Of a stretch of 64,000 nucleotides of DNA, positions 56,980 to 64,000 are shown piece by piece (the stretch's first letter is position 1; each line of letters begins with the position of its first letter). The stretch comes from Haloglycomyces albus DSM 45210 (GTDB lineage Bacteria > Actinomycetota > Actinomycetes > Mycobacteriales > Micromonosporaceae), in NCBI RefSeq assembly GCF_000527155.1, contig NZ_AZUQ01000001.1:421891-485890 (forward strand), written 5' to 3'. Position numbers and translations under genes: made by a program. Below the pieces are notes generated by a model, which did no database searches, was not told the origin of the DNA, and saw only the letters and a list, made by a program, of their open reading frames with translations.

Positions 56980-58533
56980 TCAGTCGTTCCGTTTTTCCAC
57001 CGGGCTCGGCTCCGGCAGGAACCGTTCGAAGAAACTCTGACAGACCTCGTGCAGCAGATCCGGTGCGATTCCGTCGGAATCGGCGTCGTTCAAACACAGA
57101 AAATCGTATGAGGCACCCTTCAAAAACTCCCGCAGGCGGGTGGGCGTCGACGCCTGTTCCAGTCCCGCGTAAAAGAGTCGAGCGTGGCCCGGAGTGGCGC
57201 GCTGGGTCAAATAGGCCCAGTAGTGATGGAGCGACGAGGTCAAAGATATGTCGCTGGGATGTCGGAACGGCTGTGTGGCCGTTTCCCGTAGGCGATCCGG
57301 ATACTCCGCTTCGATTTCCCGAAGCACCTCCTTGTTCAAGGCATGCGGAGTGTGTTTCATTTTCTGCCGGTTGACCGAGCCGAATCTGTCCATCAGAATC
57401 CGGCGGTTGTTCTTGGCCGCCTGGTCGACCGGAATGTCGTGGTCGTTGACCGGCATACCGTTGATACGCGCCGGGGACGGGAAGAAGTGCGTCATTCCCG
57501 TGGCGGTGAAAAATTTGCTCGGAGAGGTCGGCCGCGCCAACAGCACGTCGTCGTTGAAGTAGAGAAACTGCTCGCTCAAACCAGGAATATGATGAAGCCT
57601 CGTTTCAATCGCCTGTGAATTGAACGAATGGTCCACTCCGACATCGCGAAAGATCTCCCGATGCGACACAACGGTGATCCGACTGCTCGATTCGTCCAGC
57701 CAGGACGGTACCTGGTCGTCGGTGACCAGGTAGACGTGGCGAACCCACGGCGCGAAGGCGAAAAGAGACCGCATCGAGTACTTCAACTCGTCGCGATTGG
57801 CGAAACGGGAATCGTTCGAGGAGAGCTTGGACGGCGAGCGCCCCAGCTTCTCCAAGGCGCGGTTCTTTCGGTCGTTCCAATCGGGGTCGCTGCCGTCGAC
57901 CCAGGTGTAGACCACGTCGATGGGGAATCGGATGGAGAAGGTGTCCGGTGCGATGAGGCTGGGAAAGGTCGGGTACTTGCGTCCGTCCGCCGCATCGTCG
58001 TATAGCCAGCTGAAGTCGCGTTCCTCGCCTTGTACCAGGAGGGGGCCTTCGGAGCGTTTGACGGCGAGCGAATTCTGCACTGGTGACACCATGGCTTCGC
58101 CGTTCGAGTTCCACAGCGCGACGATGCACCTGTGGTTGGATTTCGGCAGTGATATCGACCAGGCCTGTCCGTTCTCGCAGGGCCATCGGGTGACGCGCAG
58201 TTCTGCAGTGCGGAGGGCGGGAAGGACGCTTGAGACGAAGGTGTCGTGGTTTTCGGGGAGTACACCGAGTTGAGTGTGGTTGTAGCGATGGTCGGGTATG
58301 CGGAAGTATTCGCAGCCGGCGGAGTCGAAACACGCGATGATGCCGGTCAGTAGTCTCTCGCGTTCCTGTAGTGGGTGCTGGCGTGCGACGGCCTGACGTC
58401 GTGCGTTTCGGCTGGACCAGCGATCGGTTTGGCGTGCGGTCCACTGGGTGAGTGTCAATCGTTGACCGGACGGCACCAGCTTGATCAGTCGGCGTTGTAT
58501 CGGTTTGACCACTGTTGACATTGCCTGCCCCAC
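56980..58533 (-). CDS. Stealth-family glycophosphotransferase
   Basis: A 517-residue protein with Stealth conserved regions. CR1 is IDVVYTWVDGSD (around residue 190). CR2 is DELKYSMRSLFAFAPWVRH, then HSFNSQAIETRLHHIPGLSE and FLYFNDD. CR3/CR4 appear as the late HHYW and ATPGHARLFYAG segments. Such enzymes transfer hexose-1-phosphate in capsule or cell-wall polysaccharide assembly and resemble the eukaryotic GlcNAc-1-phosphotransferase. The N-terminus is soluble. It is not near other capsule genes in the window. Start is GTG at 58533, with ATG at 58521 as alternative. Confidence 0.92.
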   Translation of the reverse strand: MGQAMSTVVKPIQRRLIKLVPSGQRLTLTQWTARQTDRWSSRNARRQAVARQHPLQERERLLTGIIACFDSAGCEYFRIPDHRYNHTQLGVLPENHDTFVSSVLPALRTAELRVTRWPCENGQAWSISLPKSNHRCIVALWNSNGEAMVSPVQNSLAVKRSEGPLLVQGEERDFSWLYDDAADGRKYPTFPSLIAPDTFSIRFPIDVVYTWVDGSDPDWNDRKNRALEKLGRSPSKLSSNDSRFANRDELKYSMRSLFAFAPWVRHVYLVTDDQVPSWLDESSSRITVVSHREIFRDVGVDHSFNSQAIETRLHHIPGLSEQFLYFNDDVLLARPTSPSKFFTATGMTHFFPSPARINGMPVNDHDIPVDQAAKNNRRILMDRFGSVNRQKMKHTPHALNKEVLREIEAEYPDRLRETATQPFRHPSDISLTSSLHHYWAYLTQRATPGHARLFYAGLEQASTPTRLREFLKGASYDFLCLNDADSDGIAPDLLHEVCQSFFERFLPEPSPVEKRND

Positions 58534-58807
58534 TCATCGTTGAATCGAACCGCCTCAATGGGGTCGCCTTCCGGGGCGGCCAGACCCGATCAATGGGCGA
58601 TGGAAACGTTACGGAACCGATATCATAACGCTCGGTGAATGGCTGTTCTCGCACCATGTGAAAATTTATGATACAACCAACTGAGATATATTCATTTTTA
58701 ATCGTTTGGGACTTGTGTACCTCCCCTATCGATCGGGCAGCACTGGCACGTCGAACGCCTCAACTCCAATGCCGCCCGATCACGATTGCGAGGAGCTCCC
58801 ACTCGAT

Positions 58808-60634
58808 CTAGAGATCGACCGGAAGTGACGCCGACGCTTCCAGGCGTCCGGTGACGATGCCCGATACCGATGCCATTGCCTCGGCCACTTGGGAATACGT
58901 TGCCATGGACACGACTCCCTGGGGGAAGTTCGCCACGTCGTAGGGCTTGGCCATGGATACGGCCGCCGTCGGCGTACCCGAGGAATTGACCGACGTGACC
59001 AACTCGATCTGATTTCCGCCCGCCATCGCGTCGGCACACAACACCACCGCAAAATCAGCGTTACCGGCGGTCGAGGCGGCATTGGAAATCGATTGCCAGG
59101 TGGGACTGTCACCGGTCACGGTGCCGGAGGCTGACATTCCGTCGGACTCCAAGGCGCTCACTATATTGTTGACCACCGCATCCGAAGGCCCGAAGACCGC
59201 GACCGAACCACCCGTGGCCGCCGGTAGGATTCCTCCTCCATCGACAACGGTGACCGTCTTGTCGAACAATGCCTGAGCCGCTTCACCGTTAGAGTCCGAA
59301 CCGACTGTTTCCTCCGCCGTGGCAACGGCCTCGTCAGTCGAGAGCGGTTCCCCGGTCAGCCCCCGGTGGTAGCGCAGACGAAGGAGACGGCGCACCGACT
59401 GATCGATGCGCTCTTCGGATATCGTGCCGTCGTTGGCCGCCGTCACGACCGCGTTATAGGCGGTCTCCAGATCGTTCGGCATCAGAAGGAGATCAGCCCC
59501 GGCCTGCAACGCCAGCACCGGAATTTCGGCGTCGCTGTGCTGCACGCGTACGCCTTCCATGTCGAGCGCATCGGTGCTGATGACGCCCTCGTAGCCCAGC
59601 TCCTCGCGCATGAGCCCGGTCAAGATCGGTTCCGACAGCGTCGCGGGGGTATTGCTGTCGTCCAAAGCGGGGAACTCGAGGTGAGCACTCATCACCATGT
59701 CGATGTCCGCTTCCACCGCGGCGGCAAAGGGCGGGCGGTCGATCGACCGCCACTCTTCTTCCGAATGCGTGATCACGGGCAATCCCACATGAGAGTCCAC
59801 ATCGGTGTCACCGTGGCCGGGGAAGTGTTTGGCACAGGCCGACACGCTTTCTCCGAAGGTCGCGTATCCCTCGACCTGCCCGGCCACCATTTCGGCGGCC
59901 ACCTCCGGGTCGGCGGAGAAGGAACGACGCCCGATGACGGGATTGTTCGGATTGACGTTGACGTCGGCGACGGGGGCGAAGTTGACGTTGATTCCCATGG
60001 CGCGCAATTCGGAACCGTTGATGTACGCGGCTTCCTTCGCCACGTCGACGTCCTGTGTGGCTCCGATGGCCATCGCAGGCGGGAGATACGTGGCGGGACG
60101 TCCGATACGGGTCACCGCACCGTGTTCTTGGTCCACCCCGATCAGGGCGTGAATCCCCAGTTCGTCAAACGACGCCTGCTGGATTCCGGCCGACAGACGG
60201 GCGATCTGCGCCGGATCGGAGACATTGTCCGCCCAGTCAAAATAGATGATTCCGCCGACTCGGTAACTCGCGATGAGTTCGGCGGCGTTGTTCACGCCGT
60301 AGCGTTGCTGGTTGGCTGAAGTGAACGCACCGTTCGCGGTGTCGGCCGCGTCTCCGTGGACGTACACCATGAACAACTGTCCGACCTTGGTCTCCAAGTC
60401 CATCTCCTGGATCACCGAATCGACCCAGGCCTCGCGTTCCTCGACGCTGAACGAGCTCGGCTCGGTGGTGTTGGGATTGGGCTTTTCGGGGTCTTCACTG
60501 CCGTCGGACTCGGTCGCGTCTCCGCTCAGCTTCCAGGCGGCATAGCCGCCCGCTCCGACGACTCCCACCCCTCCGGCGACGGCGATGAGCGATCGTCGTG
60601 AGACGGATTTCCCACGTTTGGGCTCGTCAACCAC
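58808..60634 (-). CDS. GH3 glycoside hydrolase (beta-N-acetylhexosaminidase-like, exported)
   Basis: A 608-residue enzyme. The N-terminus has a twin-arginine-like SRRSLIAVAGG and a hydrophobic helix, so it is exported or anchored. The GH3 catalytic domain has KHFPGHGDTDVDSH (the NagZ-type catalytic His loop) and the nucleophile Asp in STDALDMEGV. The C-terminal beta domain follows. NagZ-like enzymes recycle or trim muropeptides, and lipoprotein-type relatives cut GlcNAc links in the wall. Start ATG at 60634. Confidence 0.93.
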   Translation of the reverse strand: MVDEPKRGKSVSRRSLIAVAGGVGVVGAGGYAAWKLSGDATESDGSEDPEKPNPNTTEPSSFSVEEREAWVDSVIQEMDLETKVGQLFMVYVHGDAADTANGAFTSANQQRYGVNNAAELIASYRVGGIIYFDWADNVSDPAQIARLSAGIQQASFDELGIHALIGVDQEHGAVTRIGRPATYLPPAMAIGATQDVDVAKEAAYINGSELRAMGINVNFAPVADVNVNPNNPVIGRRSFSADPEVAAEMVAGQVEGYATFGESVSACAKHFPGHGDTDVDSHVGLPVITHSEEEWRSIDRPPFAAAVEADIDMVMSAHLEFPALDDSNTPATLSEPILTGLMREELGYEGVISTDALDMEGVRVQHSDAEIPVLALQAGADLLLMPNDLETAYNAVVTAANDGTISEERIDQSVRRLLRLRYHRGLTGEPLSTDEAVATAEETVGSDSNGEAAQALFDKTVTVVDGGGILPAATGGSVAVFGPSDAVVNNIVSALESDGMSASGTVTGDSPTWQSISNAASTAGNADFAVVLCADAMAGGNQIELVTSVNSSGTPTAAVSMAKPYDVANFPQGVVSMATYSQVAEAMASVSGIVTGRLEASASLPVDL

Positions 60635-60784
60635 GTTCTCTCCCTTTCACATGACACGGACACATTAGTTTGAAGGCTACCTTTGTATCAGTATTCTTAG
60701 CCAGGGGTAACCGTCGAAGTGAGTTCTTCCCGCCGTGCACGCGCGTTCAAGAGGCGGTTCGGCGATTGCCGCCGAGTATCGCGC

Positions 60785-62185
60785 TCACTCTCTACCCGGC
60801 AGTTTGAGGAGCGCGTTTTCCACGACTTCGGTCAATGCCGGGTGAATCCAGTACTGCGATTGAGCCATCGTGACCGCATCTGTTCCCAAGGTCATGGCTT
60901 GCACGAGCGGTTGAATCAGGGTGGCCGCTTGCGGCCCGATGATGTGAGCTCCCAGGATCTGCAGGGCCTGCCGGTGTGCGATCAATTTGACGAATCCGGT
61001 CGTGTCCTCCATGGCCCAGCCGTAGGCAACGTCCGAGTATGGGTGAACGGCACTGACATACTCCACTCCGGTGTCCCGGGCCTCCTGTTCGGTGATGCCG
61101 ACCGAAGCGATCTGAGGGTGAGAGAACACCGCATGCGGCACCGCGTCGCTCTTCGAACGCACCATGTTCTCGGGATTCAACAGATTATGTCGGACGACTT
61201 TGGCATCCCCGTTGGCGACGTGTTTGAGTTGATACGGCGAACTGACGTCCCCCAACGCCCAGACTCCGTCCACCGAGGTGCACTGGTAGTCGTCCACCGA
61301 AATGCGCCCGTCCTTGTGGAGAACCAGATCCCCGGTCTCCGCATCGATCATGTCACTGTTCGGGCGTCGCCCGACCGCGACCAACAAGAGATCGGTCTCG
61401 ACCGTCTCCGGGCCGTCGGGTCCGTCCAGGGCCACGATCGTGTTCGAACCGTCCCGCACTACCCGGCGAACGTCGCGATGGCGGAGGTAGGTCCATTGCC
61501 GCTCGGCCACCTCGCTGAACCGCTGGGAGACGGCCTCGTCCTCGCCGCGCAGCATACTGCCGCTACGCCCGATGACGGTGACCGCGACGCCCAAGGCCGC
61601 GAAGACATGTGCCATTTCCGCTGCGATGTATCCGGTACCCAGAATCACCATGCGCTCGGGAAGCTCCGCGATCCGCATAACGGAGTCGGACGTGTGGTAC
61701 GCCACCTCGTCCAGCCCGGCGATGTCAGGGATGATCGGGCGCGAACCGGTCGCCACCACGATGTGCTCGGCCGTCATGGAGGTGATCTCGTCACCCGTAT
61801 CCACTTCCACCGTTTTTGGATCGGTGAATCGGGCCGTTCCGTCATAGAGCGTGACATTGTCCTGGCCGTGCGCGCGATATTCCTTACCGCCGTCGGCAAT
61901 GGGGTCGATCCGACCGAAGATGCGATCTCGTATCGCGGGCCAATCGATGCCGTTCAGCGTCAAGTCCACTCCCAGACGCTCTCCTTCCGCGGGCGAGCGC
62001 GCCACGTCCGCGGTGTGCACCAGCATTTTCGTCGGAATGCACCCGACGTTGAGGCAGGTGCCTCCGTATTTTGACTCGGAACCGACACCGTGATCGACGA
62101 TCGCCACATTCCAGTGGGAAAAATCCTGGTCAACGATGGTGTTTCCAGATCCGGACCCGATGATGACGAGGTCGTATTCACGCAT
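60785..62185 (-). CDS. mtr: mycothione reductase
   Basis: A 466-residue FAD enzyme that reduces oxidised mycothiol (mycothione) with NADPH. FAD motif GSGSGN, redox pair GGTCLNVGCIPTK, NAD(P) motif LGTGYIAAEMAHVFAALG, and the C-terminal HPALTEVVENAL with the catalytic His-Glu. It supplies reduced mycothiol for the mycoredoxin encoded at 44365-44598. Start ATG at 62185. Confidence 0.95.
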   Translation of the reverse strand: MREYDLVIIGSGSGNTIVDQDFSHWNVAIVDHGVGSESKYGGTCLNVGCIPTKMLVHTADVARSPAEGERLGVDLTLNGIDWPAIRDRIFGRIDPIADGGKEYRAHGQDNVTLYDGTARFTDPKTVEVDTGDEITSMTAEHIVVATGSRPIIPDIAGLDEVAYHTSDSVMRIAELPERMVILGTGYIAAEMAHVFAALGVAVTVIGRSGSMLRGEDEAVSQRFSEVAERQWTYLRHRDVRRVVRDGSNTIVALDGPDGPETVETDLLLVAVGRRPNSDMIDAETGDLVLHKDGRISVDDYQCTSVDGVWALGDVSSPYQLKHVANGDAKVVRHNLLNPENMVRSKSDAVPHAVFSHPQIASVGITEQEARDTGVEYVSAVHPYSDVAYGWAMEDTTGFVKLIAHRQALQILGAHIIGPQAATLIQPLVQAMTLGTDAVTMAQSQYWIHPALTEVVENALLKLPGRE

Positions 62186-62427
62186 GCTGTCATCCTATCG
62201 GGTGTATCGGCACGATCGGGCCGCCATTGACGGCGAGATTGGACTCTCTTGACGGCCGAGTGGACGTTTGAACCGGCCATACACTCCAGCGAGGTTCGTT
62301 CCGGCTCGGCCGGTGATGTCCCTTGCGAGCACGACGCCTCCAATGACGGAATGTCACCATAATTACACCAGGAATATAAGACATGACGTAGCGTAAAACC
62401 GCTGTCGCACGTTCCGGAGGTAGGTCA

Positions 62428-64000
62428 TTGAGCAGCCGTCCCATTGCCGACTATGCCGTTCTCGCCGACGGTCACACCGCTGCCTTGGTGTCGTCGCTCG
62501 GGTCCATCGATTGGCTGTGCCGCCCGGCTTTTGACAGCCCGTCCCTCTTCGGTCGACTTCTGGACGCCGATGCCGGGCATTGGTCCATTACTCCTGATGG
62601 AGTCACCCGGGTCAGTCGGCGTTATTTGACCGACTCCATGGCCCTTCGCACCGAGTTCGTCTGTACGACCGGAACAGTGGAGCTATGCGACGCGCAACTG
62701 CTGCGAGGCGGGGAGGCGTCGACCTCTCCACAAGCGCTGGCCCGCATCGTCACCTGCCTCGACGGGGAAGCCAAGGTCGACATCGTTTTCAAACCACGAC
62801 CGGAGTACGGCCTGGTTCACCCGATCCTCACCCCTATCCCCGGTGGAGTGAGCGCGGTCGGTGGTCCGCTTCGCGTCACTCTGACCACTCCGGTGGAGAT
62901 GCTGATCGGCCACGACGGCGCGACGGCAACGGCCCGTCTGCGTGCAGGTGACCGGTTGTGCTTCCTCACTCAGGCGGTACGCCTGTCCGATCCGGATCCC
63001 CTCCCCTGGCCGAGCGACGCCATTGAAGAGGCTTTCGATGAGACCGTCACCGCTTGGACGGAGTGGAATCAACGCCACCACCTTCAGCTCGGCGAACACG
63101 ACGACCTCGTTCGACGTTCCCGGATGGTTCTCGAATCACTGCGCTACCAACCCACCGGAGCGATCGTGGCGGCCCCGACCACTTCGCTGCCCGAGGAGGT
63201 CGGCGGAGTGCGCAACTGGGACTACCGCTACTCCTGGTTGCGCGACGCCAGCTTTACCGTCCAGGCGCTGGCCACCAGCGGCTGCCAAAGAGAGGCCTTG
63301 GCGTATTTCGACTACTTGACCCACACGGCGGCGCATTATCACGCCACGAATCCGCTGCAGATCATGTTCGGCATTCGTGGACATCATGACCTGTCGGAAC
63401 GACATCTGGATCATTTGTCCGGATGGCGTGATTCCCGGCCGGTTCGGGTCGGAAACGGCGCTTGGCGACAACCGCAACTGGACGTCTACGGGGAGTTGCT
63501 CAATGCCGCCTGGCAGGTGCGCGATCACCTGGCGAGCCTCTCTCCGGCCACCACCCGCCTGCTCTGCCAGATCGCCGATGCCGCCGCCGAGCAATGGGGC
63601 ACAACGGACAACGGGATCTGGGAGGTACGCGGTCAACCGCGTCACTTTACCTACTCGAAGGTGATGTGCTGGGTGGCTCTGGATCGGGCGATCAAATTGG
63701 CACCCGTCCTCGGTTCCGACGAGCACGTCGACCATTGGGCGACCGAGCGCGAACGGATCCGCGACGCCGTGGAGAACCGCAGCTGGAATCCCAACATTGC
63801 CGCCTTCACCGCCGGGTTCGACTCGGAAGACCTCGACGCTTCCGTCCTCACCCTCCCGCTTGTGGGGTTCCTTCCCGGCGGCGACTCCCGCATTGTGTCG
63901 ACGGTGGACGCCATCGCCGAACACCTGACCGATCGTCGTGGCCTCACTCTGCGCTACCGAATTTCCGGACAGGACGGTGTGGCGGGCGGTGAGGGGTCGT
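62428..64000 (+). CDS. GH15-like glycoside hydrolase (start only; continues past window)
   Basis: A protein of more than 520 residues with the GH15 (glucoamylase/trehalase-like) pattern. It begins with IADYAVLADGHTAALV and GSIDWLC. NWDYRYSWLRDASFT, with the first catalytic acid region, follows. TNPLQIMFGIRG and LDVYGELLNAAWQ are further markers. The start is TTG 62428 with GGAGG at 8 bases. Actinobacterial relatives act on trehalose or alpha-glucans. The frame has no stop before base 64000. Confidence 0.9.
   Translation, partial: MSSRPIADYAVLADGHTAALVSSLGSIDWLCRPAFDSPSLFGRLLDADAGHWSITPDGVTRVSRRYLTDSMALRTEFVCTTGTVELCDAQLLRGGEASTSPQALARIVTCLDGEAKVDIVFKPRPEYGLVHPILTPIPGGVSAVGGPLRVTLTTPVEMLIGHDGATATARLRAGDRLCFLTQAVRLSDPDPLPWPSDAIEEAFDETVTAWTEWNQRHHLQLGEHDDLVRRSRMVLESLRYQPTGAIVAAPTTSLPEEVGGVRNWDYRYSWLRDASFTVQALATSGCQREALAYFDYLTHTAAHYHATNPLQIMFGIRGHHDLSERHLDHLSGWRDSRPVRVGNGAWRQPQLDVYGELLNAAWQVRDHLASLSPATTRLLCQIADAAAEQWGTTDNGIWEVRGQPRHFTYSKVMCWVALDRAIKLAPVLGSDEHVDHWATERERIRDAVENRSWNPNIAAFTAGFDSEDLDASVLTLPLVGFLPGGDSRIVSTVDAIAEHLTDRRGLTLRYRISGQDGVAGGEGS

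Overview
The window comes from an actinobacterial chromosome. The markers are mycothiol enzymes (a mycothione reductase and a mycoredoxin), a WhiB7-type WhiB protein, a DUF5753/DUF397 regulatory pair, a PASTA kinase, a UPF0182 protein and a leader/spacer rRNA layout without spacer tRNAs. Base composition is moderate for the phylum by eye, with one clearly GC-richer stretch near 30.2-38.7 kb. I would guess a Glycomycetaceae-like organism, but that placement is inference.

Layout. 1-4.3 kb: an rRNA operon on the minus strand (23S cut by the window edge, spacer, 16S, leader with a candidate promoter). 4.6-6.9 kb: a DHA2-type efflux pump and its TetR regulator, with a 19-bp operator-like palindrome at the promoter. 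7-11.7 kb: Obg GTPase, tRNA-Lys(CTT), a DUF1876 protein, peptide deformylase, a Rieske lipoprotein and a secreted subtilase. 12.2-16.8 kb: phosphate genes phoU and pstS-pstC-pstA, with a clear 11-bp direct-repeat PHO box ahead of pstS and no pstB in the window. 16.9-23.3 kb: a membrane-anchored protein, a CDF metal exporter, a short DUF397 gene, its usual partner XRE-DUF5753 regulator, a small Cys/His protein and a Ser/Thr kinase with one PASTA domain.

23.4-48.2 kb follows the gene content and order of the M. tuberculosis Rv3193c-Rv3199c neighbourhood: UPF0182, Lon-like PDZ protease, DUF2342, AarF/ABC1 kinase, whiB7, uvrD2, mycoredoxin, nudC, then two M16 peptidases. In this genome the block is interrupted at about 30.2-38.7 kb by a GC-rich accessory segment holding an ABC exporter, an NAD(P)-binding oxidoreductase, an AraC regulator, a serine hydrolase with a two-component system, and truncated gene remnants.

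48.5-50.9 kb: a metNIQ methionine importer. 50.9-56.6 kb: VOC and Nudix proteins, a TlpA-like lipoprotein facing a frameshifted ccdA, a Crp/Fnr regulator, a four-helix membrane protein and a flavin disulfide oxidoreductase. 57-64 kb: a Stealth-type glycophosphotransferase, a GH3 enzyme, mycothione reductase, and the start of a GH15 enzyme that runs off the window.

The most interesting region is whiB7. It has a textbook WhiB7-type promoter (an A/T run exactly 3 bp above a TTGCAC/TAATGT pair with a 17-bp spacer). It also has a long leader with a 120-codon ORF ending just before an intrinsic terminator, and an undescribed 57-codon ORF that overlaps the whiB7 stop codon (ATGA). A candidate small RNA with its own promoter and terminator lies between the mycoredoxin and nudC genes.
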